A program made the position numbers and the translations under genes. The notes beneath the pieces were generated by a model. That model was not told where the DNA came from. It ran no database searches and worked only from the letters and a program-made list of their open reading frames with translations. Shown in pieces: positions 21,600 to 33,930 of a DNA stretch of 64,000 nt; positions within the stretch are counted from its first letter, which is position 1, and each line of letters begins with the position of its first letter. Origin of the DNA: Aquatica leii (lineage: Eukaryota; Arthropoda; Insecta; Coleoptera; Lampyridae); NCBI GenBank assembly GCA_035610365.1, contig CM069432.1:16864001-16928000 (forward strand). Direction: 5' to 3'.

Positions 21600-23767
21600 C
21601 GATTGTATGTAAAAAATATTTTTTAGCACCGGTGCAAGCAGTTTGAGTGATCTAAGGAAAACACTTTTTGCCGCTCCTTTGACAATTGTTTCTTCAAGTT
21701 TACCTTTTCTCCTCTTTCCTTCATTTCGTTTGGCATCTCCCAGAAGCTGTGGCTTTAGATGACTGCCTATTTGGTCTAATGAACTGCTCTCAATCATAAA
21801 AAAAATGCATTCTTTTTATTTTTGAAGTAGCTATTTTGCCTCTACTATTTTTGGTTATGAAAATTTTATAATTTCAATTTCAAATTTTAAATTACATGTT
21901 TGCACCACCACTTTTTTTAAAACTATTTTTTGGATTCAAACCGAAAAGTTCAACAGATTCACTTTGCATTAAAAAAACCTAAGTTCTAAATAAAATTTAT
22001 TAGATCATATATCTGTTTCCAGTGAAAAAAGTCAAAATTACTATTTTTAATTGCGCGTCAAACACTAAAAAAACGAACCTTTTTCTTTAAACGGCAGCCA
22101 TTTTGTTAAATTTGAACCAATTTTCATAAGATTAAACACAAAATCAAGAAAATTTTATCTAGTTTTGAAAACTTATTCGTTTTCTGTTTCAAATAACTAG
22201 GAGCGGGCCTACACTTGAAATAGTGAACCCATGTCGTTGGTGCAGTCATTGAATGTGACCGCCGTAACCGCCGTTTTTTATTTTTTTTTATACATAAAAG
22301 TTTGTGTTTAATAAAAATCGTATATTTAAAACTAGAATGTTTCTATCACTTTTAATTCTCTTGCAAAAAATTACAAAGTTGACTTAGTTTTGAGCCCTCG
22401 AATATCATTTTAATTATAATATAACAAATAAAATTAAATTTGATACTTATTGTAATTAACAACAAAAATTAAGTTTTTCACCCCGACCAATATTTCTTCT
22501 TTTTTATTATTAGAAAATTACGCAGTAAAATCGCTTAGGTAAGTTTTGATTTTACTTTAGATAAAAAAATGCAAATTAACATTATTTTTAATTTTTGCAT
22601 GGTAATAAACTGTTTTTTATTAAGTTTTTTACTTGCTTTTGTAATTAGTAAATTTGCAATTTTATTTTTAAGATTTTGTGTAATTTTTGTTCTATATTAA
22701 CCTTTATCAAACTTGATTAAAATTAAATATTTGCTTAGTTTTCAAATTAGCTAAACTAAATTGGTTTTACTTGTATGAAGAATTCAAAAAGAATATTTTA
22801 ATGTATAATAAAAGTAAATATTATTTTGAAAAAGCTGATTTAAATATCTTAATGAAAAATCTACTTTTCAAATAAACATGTTCTAAATATTAAAATTACT
22901 TGGTGTTCTACGAATAACATCAACAAGAACGTTGACGGAATACAAAAAATCTAATTCATAATTTAAAAAAATATAAAAAAAACCTTTCAAAAACAGCTTG
23001 GAGTTAAACAGTAATTGATGTAAATAAAAAGAGACTAACTATAAAGACAGAGCTCAAACTTAAAATAAATTAAATTTATTAATTATTATTAATAAAAGTA
23101 TGATTGTAAAAAAATATTTACTTTGTAAAAAAATAAATTATAAAAATTTCTATTTGATTAAATTTAAAATTAATCTATCAATTTTTAACGTTAAATTTGT
23201 CTAAACTTTATAAACCTTAACTATACTTTCAAATTTCAAAATATTTAATTTTGTTAATGTCAAACAAAACTTAAGAGTCGTATAATCTATTTTCAAATGT
23301 TTTTGAATATTTTTCCCTATTTGTTTATTTTAACCCAATTCTCTAACAACACCAAAATTTATTTTTTCAAAATCAAACGTTCCAAAACCGATGCTTTTAA
23401 TACTCGAGAAATCAAACGCAGTCTTGTTACAATAAAATTAATCCTGAACGGACCTTCATTTTATAACCCATTTCATGTTGACCGGGCAAAAAACACGTCT
23501 AGGACCGTCATTCATTCAAAGATTTAGTTTTAGTACAGTTTATTGCAAATTTTGTAAGAAAGTCGAGCAAATTTATTCAAAAAAGTTTCGTTTATATACT
23601 TTATAAAAAATGAATGTTTTGACTGTAATAAACATAATAAAATTCCACTTTTTTACTTTTTTAATTTTAATAAATGTCAGCGTAATAAGTGATGCCATAA
23701 AGTCCTTGTTTCTGTGACGATTAGAACTATAAAATTATTTTTTAAAAATGTAACTTAGTAACGTATT
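21600..23767. other. No gene seen
   Basis: Very AT-rich sequence. The small frames at 21477-21797 and 23297-23527 show no domain. Confidence 0.5.
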
Positions 23768-24060
23768 GAGCAAGCGTGGTTGAGAATTCTATGTAAAAAA
23801 CAATAGGCGCCACTTACATGTAGAATCCTTGGTTAGGAGACACCAAAGATACATACAAACTTACTGTCGAAGAAATTAGATAAACGAGAAAAGCAAACAA
23901 CTGGCAACAAATTGGTTGTATATTTTCTAATAGATAAGAATTCAATAAATTCTAAACAAAATCAATTGCTAACAAAATTTAGCCACATAAAAGTTTACAT
24001 TATTATAAGTAACGTAAAAATTACCCCTAACCTTGAGATTCTTCAGTGTAGCAGGTAGTA
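23768..24060 (+). repeat. Dispersed repeat (putative LTR), copy 2
   Basis: Partner of 9530-9800. Also carries GTAGTAATAATTGTTAC, close to GTAGTAATTGTTACTAC at 19156 beside the CsRn1-type LTR. Confidence 0.5.
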
Positions 24061-24609
24061 ATAATTGTTACTTCAGTAATATATCCCTGATACTTTTGAG
24101 CAGTGCAGTTTTAAATTCGCCGATTTAAATTAACCACCACTGGCTTTAAATACGAACAATTTTTAAGTTACTCGTTTGGTTCAAGTCAACATAACCAGTA
24201 AAAACTCAAATTCGAAATAAGCTGAATAATAATGGTGAACTAAAAATAAAATATTATTAATAATCTTAGATACACTAAGTCGTTAAAGACTTAATATAAT
24301 TAATAAAGCTAAACGCCTAACGGAACTAATAAAACTGAAATTGCAAACTAAAAAATAATAAGTACGTTAAACAGTTAGTAATGCTGAAAATGTAAAACAG
24401 TAAACCACATAGAAACAGAAACTTTAATTAGCGACAAATGCCCTTTCGAACGTAACCTCTAAGGTCATGAACCCAATTATAATAGCACCGTGTCTTAAAT
24501 GGTCTACCAAAATTAGATCCCATTACAAAAAAATACTATTTTCACTTTCCGTAGCTGTGTTTGAAAGAAAGACTTTGAGCCATCGCCAACTTGCTGAAAT
24601 TACTTTAAA

Positions 24610-24900
24610 TTAACAAATAGGAAAATGTGCCATAATAGCGGTTGGTTTGCCCCCACAACCAATAAAACTGAAATGAGTGATTCTGCTGTTAAGGACGTTA
24701 GAAATTCTTTTTTGTGACAAAACATACAAACAAACAGGATTCGTTTTTGAAAAATTGTGATAACAGTCTTTAAGATTAGGAAGTTTCAGAATGCTGGCTA
24801 TTATATTTGCTACACATACTTTGTATTTATTAGAAACCAAGTTAATCCAGTTTAGGATAGAATCAGCCCATAAAAATTGTTGAGAAAGATTTAAGTGTAA
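24610..24900 (-). pseudogene. BEL/Pao RNase H-end relic
   Basis: The minus strand reads DSILNWINLVSNKYKVCVAN followed by IIASILKLPNLKDCYHNFSK and TNP. It corresponds to the BEL block DSxxVLxWI ... KxFVANRVxEI ... WxHVxSxxNPAD. It lies on the far side of a pogo element from another BEL piece at 27120-27290 in the same orientation, so the two probably belong to one copy. Confidence 0.6.
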
Positions 24901-25145
24901 GTGTAACCGCGAACTTCAGTAGCTCCTGTTTGAAGTGAGTTAACCCATAAACCCGTCTGTCAATCTTAGTCATATTTGACCAGCTGACTGAAGAGATATT
25001 ACTTAAAGAATGTGCAGACATAGAAACCTTCAATGACTTTAAATTTTATTCTGCATTTTTTTTCGGTCTTTGGGTTACACTTACCCCTTGGTATAGGGCA
25101 AGCGTAACCTTAGGCATATTTTAGCACATGGAGCATAATAAACTT

Positions 25146-27071
25146 CTCCGGGGTAAGAGTAAATGATTAGCTTTGATGTGTACTGCAAAAATATTTATTT
25201 ATTAAACAAAATCAAAAAGACTTAACCCATATTATATGAATCAAATACAATGTTAAATAATATTTTTCCTCTTTTATCGACTGTAGGCGTGGGTAAATGC
25301 ATAAATATCTCATCCTCATTAATTATGCTTCTATCCTCTACTACGGGCCAATGGAATGTTGATGTTTTACCAATTCTCCTGCAAAATTTCGCTTCTAAGA
25401 CTGGTTCTTTCTCGGTGAGCTAGCCCACATACATTTTAACCTGTTTCCTCTGATTGAATTTTGCAATAATCTAATCACCGACGTTTATTTTTGACATGTC
25501 TAGTTGCATTAGATTGAGGAAATTATTTTCTTCGTTCATTTCTTCTATTTCATCTGTGATAGAATCGCTTGTAATGTCTTCTATATCTTCTAGACTTTCA
25601 TCATCGCTACTGTTCTCATCAAATAAGGGTTTATTTTTCGTTGCCTTTTTCTTCCTTTTTTGACTGTTTTCAAACGTTTCTAATAATTCTAACTCGCCTC
25701 CTTCGCTGATATTATCTTCAGCTATTTGTTTTGTAGTCTCGGTTATTTTGACGTTCTTTTTAAGCCTTTGATTTTTGATTTCTTCAAGCCTAGCAATGGC
25801 GTGTTCCGATGTTATCACTTCTGCACCTACGCAGATTCTTTTCCTTCCTATGGTAATTTGTGGGGTTTGCTTGATTTGCTCCAAAAGCAACTCTTTGAAC
25901 GTTTTCTTCTGATTGGTTGAAGGTGTTGAGACTACAACTTCTGACACACTGACTTTAGATGTTGATGGTATAGGCAGATTTTTTTCGGCGGCAATGGTAA
26001 CTGTTGTAGGAATTATAGCTATAGGTGCTTCATAAATTACAATATCAATTGAAACAGCTTGATTTGCTTGATTTTCTTTAAAAGAGTACCACCGTTTATG
26101 TGCTTGTGGTTCATAAGTCTCGATAGGTATAACAGTGTTGCAAAATGGAAAAATTTCTGCTTTTTGAATTACATGTTTGATAATCACCGGATCTATGTTT
26201 TCCCAAATTTTTTACATAATAGCAGCAAAAATAGATTTTGGAAGTTTATACCCATAATTCTTCGTTTGCCACTTTATAAGTTCTTCGTCCCATTTTATTT
26301 TTAAGGGCCTGAACACACTAAGGTCCATTAGTTGATTGGTGACTGGTGTGTGGGGGAAGCTTTCAAATGTGTATGTCCGCTTGTCTTGCCATTTGAACAA
26401 TATTCATCGTCCTTTTTTGCGAGCCATAAATCCCATACATTTTTGCCTCTAAATACAATATGCGGTGGTAGTTTTTCCCCAGCAGCGTTTCCACCTAATA
26501 GGACAGTGATGTTTTCTTTGCCGACCCGCTTGTTGCCCGATGAGCAGCTGTTCCCTTGGAGCCAACAACTTTTATTATGCTTGGATCTAAGCAAAAACTC
26601 GTTTCATCTATATTGTTTATTCTAGATGGAGGTATATCTTCTATGACATCTTTTAACGATGTAAAATAATCATCGATGATGAACGAATCTACGCTCTTTT
26701 TTCTTGCTACCTGCACAATTTGTAGTTTCTTCTGGCTAAGGTTAAATGTTCTTTTAAATCGCATGAAATAATCATCGCCTGGTGTTAATACTTCTTTTTT
26801 AGAAAGGCCAAAACCCCGTTTTTCCATTTCCTTGGCAGTGGTAGGCACTGACAACAAACACGTGTTACCTCAATACACGACGTAAATCGCCAACGTCCAA
26901 TAAACTGCTAATCTCGGACGGTAATTGAATCGCTGCCAGCTACATCTAATGTAAAATGTCTAAAGGATATTAATAGGCTTAGTATGCAATAGGTGGAGCC
27001 ACTTTACAACTCTTGGTCTTATAAGAATAGGCATCGGTTCCACTCTTCTCGAATTTACACTTACCCCGGTG
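25146..27071 (-). mobile_element. Pogo-like DNA transposon in a BEL relic
   Basis: Ends carry inverted CTCCGGGGTAAGAGTAAAT (25146-25164) and, at the right, the complement of CACCGGGGTAAGTGTAAAT (27053-27071). TA follows the right end (27072); TT, possibly a mutated TA, precedes the left. Length is 1926 bp. It encloses a minus-strand pogo-type transposase relic. BEL pol pieces of the same orientation lie on both sides. Confidence 0.7.
25222..26857 (-). pseudogene. Pogo-like transposase, broken
   Basis: Minus strand. KRGFGLSKKEVLTPGDDYF and RFKRTFNLSQKKLQ (CENP-B-type DNA-binding end), then NNIDETSFCLDPS with the first catalytic Asp, then GKENITVLLGGNAAGEKLPP, MDLSVFRPLKIKW, and a C-terminal acidic and Lys-rich tail. 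The tail continues past a TAG at 25471 with IIAKFNQRKQVKMYVG, then a second TAG, ending at TAA 25222. The region holding the second and third catalytic Asp is deleted around 26400, and the frame shifts near 26560, 26390 and 26200. The true N-terminal helix-turn-helix is not found. Confidence 0.8.
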
Positions 27072-27119
27072 TACCTTATATCGTAGGATTTTTAAACAAT
27101 TTAAAACGGGCAAATTAAC

Positions 27120-27290
27120 TTTTCAAAAATTCCATGACGAGTTTAGAGACTGAGGGACATGGTCATTCCATGACAATTTTAATTCCTGTAGCTGCTGAAT
27201 TATTAACTTGCGGGTAATTGTAATTGATGAAACCTAACGGATCAAACACTTGAGCCACCGTTTGGAATTTGCAAGATTTGTGCTAGGTTC
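27120..27290 (-). pseudogene. BEL/Pao fragment (FDPLGF block)
   Basis: The minus strand reads KFQTVAQVFDPLGFI, the conserved BEL block between RT and RNase H, then degenerates. It is short, so support comes from its position upstream of the 24610-24900 BEL piece. Confidence 0.45.
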
Positions 27291-27399
27291 AGAAATAGTA
27301 TTTTAGTCACTGAAAAAGCTCCATGTAAAACGTAATGTTTTTGCATTTTTTCGCTGCCGAATTAGTATGATTGTTACAAGCTTTTCGGTTTTACGAACC

Positions 27400-28140
27400 T
27401 TGCACGGCCAAACTCGCAATAGCCGGAGATGGGGAGGTCCACAATAAATATATAACAGATGTTTCAGGGCGCCAGAGCTTATCCAAAGTGATACTTCCGT
27501 TCGCTCACAACAGAATGGTTCAGAACTTGTAACAACTCGAAGATTCGTAATCCCTCTACTCAGTTGTTCGAGTAGCCCAAATTGATTCGTAGGGAACAAT
27601 AAGCACAAGAGAAAGAATTAACAAATTTAATCGCTTTCAGTTTATAACTAACATTTATCACAGTTTCATTTATAATAATCAAAAGTCGTTATACATCGAA
27701 GTTGGGGATACTAAAGACTAGAAGAGTTTACGATAATCACTAACAACGGTATTAACCTTTGATTTTGTAACAAGTCAATTGAGAGAATTATAGAAAAGAT
27801 TTAATACTTCGATGCCTATAACATCGGCAACCCACCACACACAATTACAATAATTCGAAATAAATGTCCTTCATCTACATACAGTACGCGAAACAGTCAT
27901 TTCACTGATCGTACATACCCTATTGGTAGCTACACGTTATATGTATTCACGAACGTTAAGTTTGAATACAACAGTTTGTGAGTAATTGTTCGTGACAACG
28001 ATATACCCAAGATAAATTCAAATAACTCACCCGAATCTCAGCATCCACTAGACCGAAGAAAAACGTTTTTCCTCTTCCGTGGCCTGTAATAAACATTAAG
28101 CACGAATCGTGTCACAACCCCCAACTCACAACGGATAGTT
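27400..28140 (-). repeat. Unidentified repeat, copy 1
   Basis: Diverged copy of 31830-32450 in opposite orientation. Shared stretches, in order: TGACACGATT, TATTACAGGC, GGAAAAACGTTTTTCTTCG, TCGTTGTCA, GGATTACGAATC, GTTACAAG, CTCTGGCGCCCT, CTCCCCATCTCC, GTAAAACC. The TGGCGCC piece looks like an LTR-element primer site, but no LTR limits were found. Includes a 53-bp block (28031-28083) flanked by AG and GT. Confidence 0.6.
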
Positions 28141-29198
28141 CGGCTAAAATAATTCGTATTAAATAATTCATGAAATCTATATCACCAAAAAAAAACGTGC
28201 ATCGACTACTGTATATAGTGAAACCAAACAGGTGGCTGATAATATAATTAACGTCGGCCCTGGGTATCCACCAATCTTCTGTATAACAAGCAGATATGTA
28301 GTGACGTCTAACAGGTGGTTGATACCCCGTCGTGTCCTCCACGTGTAGCAATATTTGCCCCGGGAAGGATTAGCAAGACCCCATTTCGTGGCGTGGAAAC
28401 CGCCTTCCGCCAGCACACGTGTGCGGTAACGTGATGACTTAAGTAGAAGTATTTTTCACTATCCTCTTATCGAGAACGTAAAATGTTCGAAGTGGAGGAA
28501 AGAAAAATGGCTGTTAAAATAAAGAAAGAATTACGAAAGAATTTTTCATAAATGACGGTAATAGCTTACCCTGTAACGCTTCAAATATTCTAGATAATTA
28601 ATCTAATTATAATTGGATTTCCATTTTTCCTGGATGGTATCGGATATACCTAATATTCAACACGTGCAGACCATTTTATGCCATTTACCGTATGACGATT
28701 TTCCGCCAAATGACAACCAACGAGAAAGCGATCGGTAGAGGGCGTCAAAACCCGAATCTAATTTCAAGTCGAAATACATAGGCGTACGTAAAGAGAATTT
28801 CGTCCGTAACATGATATTATTTAAAACGTGTTCGTTATTAAGCAAAAACATTCGATAGATTATTCTACGCTAGACAAGATTCTTTTCCAGTAAGAAAATC
28901 TAATCTAAACGAAAAACCAGCTTTAAGCAGTTCATGTGAATTTGCTGTGCAATTCAGATCTCAATATTGTTCTGCTTTAAAAATCTTTGAAACTTTATTT
29001 CTAAAGGATGCATAAAAATCTGACGGTACAATTTCTCTCTGTCTTTCGTAAGAACAATTCAATGTTGTGTAAAGCGCATAGAAGTTGACGAAAATTGGAT
29101 TAATCAGCTGTGAGTTGTTCATGGAAACACCAGAACTTGGTTTGAAACTTTCAATTTAAATCAAATTATATTCTCCCAGTCCACATTTTTCAGTTCTT
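28141..29198. other. No gene seen
   Basis: Slightly richer in GC than its surroundings. ACAGGTGGYTGATA occurs twice, 80 bp apart (about 28229 and 28309). The overlapping minus-strand frames at 28112-28416 show no domain. Confidence 0.4.
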
Positions 29199-30230
29199 TC
29201 ACACTCCACATCGCCAGTTTCTTCTGAGTATTCTCTTTTTTCTTTTTCCGCCCGGCTTTGGTATTTTAGAGTCTTCCATTCTTTGTATTTTACCAAACCA
29301 TACAGGTTGTCTGTCCATGATATCATCTGTTATTTTATGTTTTCCTTTATAATTTCCCTTATCTTGTTGTTTGCGATTTTTTCCAATCTTGACTTTCCTG
29401 TCGGTCTTCTCCAAAAATCCATTTTGGAAGCCTGTACCTCTGAGCTATACGTGATGATACTTTTAAATATGGTGTTGTAAATTCTTGTTGTATTTTCTGT
29501 GTTGATATTTCTATCCCATAAAACTCCGTTTAGCAACGATATGGTCCTTCTTCTTTGTGTATTTCGTTTTTTAATTCTATCGTTCAGGTTTCCATTATTT
29601 GAGAGTTTAATTCCTAACTAGTTGTAATTTGTCTATTGCCTAATTATTGGTCTATTATTCAGTTGCAAGTTTCTCTGTTGCTCCCTAACACACATATATT
29701 CAGTCTTATTCATATTTAGCTCTGAACTCCATTTGTCCAGTAAAGCGAGATCCTTCACTGCCTCAACAGCATTCCCGTCCGTAAGGTTTTCGAATTCAAG
29801 TACCTCGAACTTTTTCTTGACGACAGATTGAGTTTTGTAAAACATTGCGCATTTGTGGTTGACAAGCTAAGAACGTCTATATTGTTTTCACGTCATATAT
29901 TCCATGTTTGTATAGTCTTGTGCTAACACAACCTATGGTATTTTCATTTAAGGGGATTCCCATCTTTCCACATTTTTTCTTCTATTAGTTCAAAGCTTGC
30001 TCTAAGAATATTTTGAACGACAACAACCCTGCTTAAGTCCTTTTGAAAGAGTAAAACCATTACTAATTAATTTTTCCTGCTTGATCTTAATCATTGAGTC
30101 ATCGTATAATGTTCTCCCCGCTTTTATTAGTTCGATGTTTATGTTGGTTTTTTCTAGTGCCTCCAATAACTTATTTAAGGGTACACTATCGTTGGCTTTT
30201 TTGGGTCAAATAAAAACAAATACAACTCGT
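29199..30230 (-). pseudogene. Non-LTR (LINE) reverse transcriptase, C-terminal half
   Basis: Minus strand. NDSVPLNKLLEALEKTN, then LISNGFTLSKGLKQGCC (RT motifs; normally AYDSVP and GLKQGCxLSP) at 30050-30210. Then SSELNMNKTEYMCV (29690-29745) and LNGVLWDRNINTENTTRIYN with SIITYSSEV (29440-29535), then DFWRRPTGKSRLEKI and DDIMDRQPVWFGKIQRMEDS (29290-29420). This is the order of an insect endonuclease-RT element. The catalytic FADD block between 29850 and 29950 is not readable. 5'-truncated and frameshifted; clade undetermined. Confidence 0.75.
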
Positions 30231-30759
30231 AATTTGGTAGTAAAAGAGTTAGACCTTATCATCCCATAATGGAGAACGTAGAATGGCGACAACAAAATTG
30301 TGCCATCTAAAACTTTATTTTTATAATGTATTTCAAGCGAAACTTCTTTGCAATGATCTATTTTAATCATGTGCCCTAAAGCCTTAAGACAACGTTGTAA
30401 TCTTTTTTTTCTTTTTGTCTTACTATCTTTTTTTTCTTCTTTTACTATGAGTAGATGTGCGTTTGTTGTGGGAATCTAATGACTATGTGTCGGGGAAGGT
30501 TGATTGTCTTGGACCCGGTAACTTCAAGCTCTGCACCAGGCATAATAGCTTTTGGAGATGGTACGGCAAACTTGATGAAGTTTAGGGAGAGTGATCAAGT
30601 CTTCTTAAATGGCGCGTAGGATGTTGAGGTTGTACAAGAGAGAGCGCTTCTGATTGCAACTTGTAGCTTTTTCATTTAGGTCTTTGGGCAATTTCCTGTG
30701 TTTTTTTCGTTTTTTTTTTAATACACTTTTAGAGTGCCAGGATTTTCTGGACTTTTTTT

Positions 30760-31095
30760 CCTTAAACGCTTTTTTTTCCTATACCTCTTCTTTTTCTCTT
30801 GGTTTGCTTAGGATTATCCTTCAGTAATGTCTGTGGAATTGCGTTGCTCTTATAGCGAACGACCGATGTCGAGTACCTCTTTTGATGCTTTGTTTTCGTT
30901 AGAAGGCATTTTTGGTTCTTTGAAGCATCAAACGCTTTATGCGATTTTTGGACACATTTGATTGTTAATACTTAGTGAGCTGAAAAATCAATTTTTATTT
31001 ACGTTTTTTCTTGGGTTATGAGTTATTGATTTAGTTTTTAGGGTTTGTTCCTTAGTGTAGCCCTAAACTTCTGTCTTCATTTCAACTTTTATTTT
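30760..31095 (+). repeat. Dispersed repeat, copy 2
   Basis: Partner of 6150-6515, same orientation, followed by AAGAGGGGGATT at about 31128, which resembles a polypurine tract. The preceding 30360-30760 is T-rich like the sequence before copy 1. Confidence 0.6.
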
Positions 31096-31479
31096 GTCTT
31101 CCGACTTCAGGTAATAAATTCGTTTGGTAAGAGGGGGATTTGTTACAGTTTTATTTATTTTGTCTACGAAATGCCCTGAATACAAAAGAATTTGAAGTAG
31201 GCGCTGTCGGTTTGGCAATTTCTATTGGTTATGTTTGATAGTTTCAATACTAGTCCCTGTGAGTGAGAAATATCACACTACAGTCCAGCTACTGCATGAT
31301 TGGAAACGACCAATTATTCTACGACAATACCCTGTATATTGAATTAGAATTAGATTCCGGCTGTCAACTACCTAAGATGGTTTGTGTCGTTTTGAATTGG
31401 CCTAATCCAAAGATTTAATAGTACATCCACTGTGATGGACATGAAATTATAAATTAATTACGTGTTTAACATAATTTAT

Positions 31480-31770
31480 TCGTCACAGGGTAAGATATTT
31501 ACATCTGTATTGTTAGGATTCTTTTGTAATTCCTTTCTTAATTTGATAGCCGTTCCTCCACGCTTTGACCATATGTTCGATTTAATAAAAGAACAATGAA
31601 TAATTAATATTGATAAATGCCTACACTAAATGCTTAGGATTTTGGAAAGCATATTATCCACAACGAAAACGAAGTCTTGACCAGCATTTGCCTTTAAGAT
31701 GTTATTTCTTATACGCCAGTCGATTCTGATACCCAATTTTTCGTAATTGCGAATAACAGCATTCGATACA
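31480..31770 (-). other. Coding-like stretch, not recognised
   Basis: The minus strand gives two protein-like runs in different frames: NAVIRNYEKLGIRIDWRIRN followed by NILKANAGQDFVFVVDN, then KSNIWSKRGGTAIKLRKEL. Stops separate them. It may be a transposase relic, but I cannot assign a family. Confidence 0.3.
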
Positions 31771-31829
31771 ATGGGTTTTTATATCTAATTTCCTTTATTA
31801 TTGATTTTGTAGCTTCCTATCTTCGTGAG

Positions 31830-32450
31830 TTATTGTGTTGACACGATTAGCCATTCATATCTATTCCAGGCTTACTCAGCGGGGAAAACGTTTTCTTCGA
31901 TCAAGTAGGTACTGGATTGTGGGTAAGTTTATTTAATTATTTTGTCGTTGTCAGAAAAGTCACTCACGGAATTTTTGTTTATGTTAATTTCCGTAATGAC
32001 GATCATTGTTGCAATACCATTAAGGTAGTTTCATTAATTATTTTGTGTGTACCGCATGTTGTGTTCAAACGATATTTATTACGAAATTTTCTTCGCTATT
32101 CATTTCGATTCAACTTATGCATTGTGTGTTGCCGATACTTTGGGCATTTATGGATTGAGAATTAGATATACAATTGTTAATATTCTACGTTACTAAATTA
32201 AAGTTTTTATACCTGTTTAATCTTTCTTTTATGGTAACATACTTTTCTCTTTTATTGTGGTTACCTGAACATCAGAGTAACACGGATTACGAACCTAAAA
32301 ATTCGTTACAAGCTTGGAACGTCTGTCTTGATCGAGGCAGAAGTGTTAATTATAACAGATCTGGCGCCCTTAATTATTATTTACTTGAACTTCCCCTATC
32401 TCCAACTGTGCGAGAGGTGCGTAAAACCTATAAACGGGTAACAGACGCAT
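31830..32450 (+). repeat. Unidentified repeat, copy 2
   Basis: Partner of 27400-28140. Carries the 53-bp AG/GT-flanked block at 31870-31922 and GATCTGGCGCCCT at about 32357. A 102-codon frame at 32174-32482 overlaps it but has no family features. Confidence 0.6.
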
Positions 32451-32482
32451 CTCGTGTACATTTACTGATTTTTACCGGTTAA

Positions 32483-33764
32483 CAGTTTATTAAGCCACAG
32501 CAAACTAAATTTTATTTAAACAAAGTGCATCAAAGTGCAAACGTATGTACACCATTAAATAATTGGATAAGTCTTGTGTATTTTTTTTCTTTTCACTTAT
32601 TGTATATTTAATGCTGGCAAAGTTTTTTGGCAAACTACGCTGCTGGTTTACATATTGTAAGTTAGTACTTTATTGTGCTGTCAATGCATTTAAAGTTGGT
32701 GATTTAATCTTAATATTACTAAATTACTAAGCTTCTTCAAGTGTTATCTGTGGTTTGATTCTGTTTTTCTTGTACCTTACGTATTTTACGGGTTACCCTA
32801 GGGTACCTGGTTCCTTGAGTAGGTATTCTAATAGTGGCTAAATAAAGATAGCACCCAAGTTTTCTTCCTTTGTAGCATTTTAGTCATCTACGCTCACTCG
32901 CTATCCATCAAGCTAGCCATGGTGTTCGTGGATGTGAGCAACAAGATAAGCTGGAGAAAAAATTAGTTATAGAATGTATTCATGAATAATTCTTATAGCA
33001 TTTGGACGTCTTCAGAAGACTGATAACTTTTTGGCGTAAGAAGGTAAGTTTTGAGTTAAAAGGAATTAGAACTACAAATTAAACAGAAGCAGTTAGAGAG
33101 ATGGTTTGTGCAAAATGACGTTGGATTTTGGTACTTCATCCAACTTCTAAAGTTTTTGCACGTTATTTTCCAGGCGCTTGTTTAACAAGAAAAAATTATG
33201 AGTGTGAGTCACAACTCTGATATAGAATAGATACGACAAATTTTTTGCATCTATTAGTAAATCTATTCTTATATTTTCAGGAATATCAACATTGCGTTTT
33301 TGAAGAAGTACAATGATAAGCTTTCCGTAAACTTTTTTTAAGGTAAGGCATTGAAGATTTATTTGGAAATTCGTTTGAGTTCATCTCAACTAAACGTTGA
33401 TTATTGAATTTTAAAGAACAAATGATGAACTAATGCCAAAAATTTTGGTACGAATTTTATACTTCTTTAATTGTAATTTATTTGCAAATGCGTTCGAGAC
33501 TAAATTCGAATGACTACGGTACAGTGACAGAAATTTATCTAAGCTGCATTTTAGCTTTATTGCAGCAGTTCGAGTAGTAGTGTCTTGCATGTGTGAAGAA
33601 AAATAACGATTTTTGTTAAGAAAGTGATCTTAAATCATTGTTTTGAATCTCCTACTAACGGTTTTTTTTTCTGCACTGGAGTCTATAATTAAGCTAAGCA
33701 GATATTTTTTGTTGAGTATTTTTCATTGTTCGTTACACTTAACAGCATGATATTTGTATAATGA
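32483..33764. other. No gene seen
   Basis: AT-rich. Only small structures such as the palindrome GTCTTCAGAAGAC near 33010. Confidence 0.5.
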
Positions 33765-33803
33765 CAGTGGCCGTTAGTGGAATCAATAATTCACTAGTTA
33801 CCC

Positions 33804-33831
33804 ACTTATGGCCATCCTGCTGGCCATAAGT
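33804..33831. repeat. Perfect hairpin of pogo subterminal sites
   Basis: ACTTATGGCCA, six bases TCCTGC, then TGGCCATAAGT: an exact 11-bp inverted repeat built from two subterminal sites. It could be a transposase-binding site pair. Confidence 0.6.
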
Positions 33832-33930
33832 AGATAAGCAAAAACTACTTTTGGCCAGTTTACTTTTTTGTTTAAATAAATACCTAATGTAATATATTTA
33901 CATAATTGTGTAATATTTCTTTCAGTTAAA

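Noticed and set aside
28031-28083. Helicase P-loop exon
   Set aside because: GHGRGKT has the wrong spacing for a strict Walker A motif, and the second copy lacks it in the same frame. Kept only as a remark in the repeat finding.
28112-28416. Two overlapping minus-strand frames in GC-richer DNA as a host gene
   Set aside because: No domain recognised, frames overlap each other and run into an unidentified repeat.
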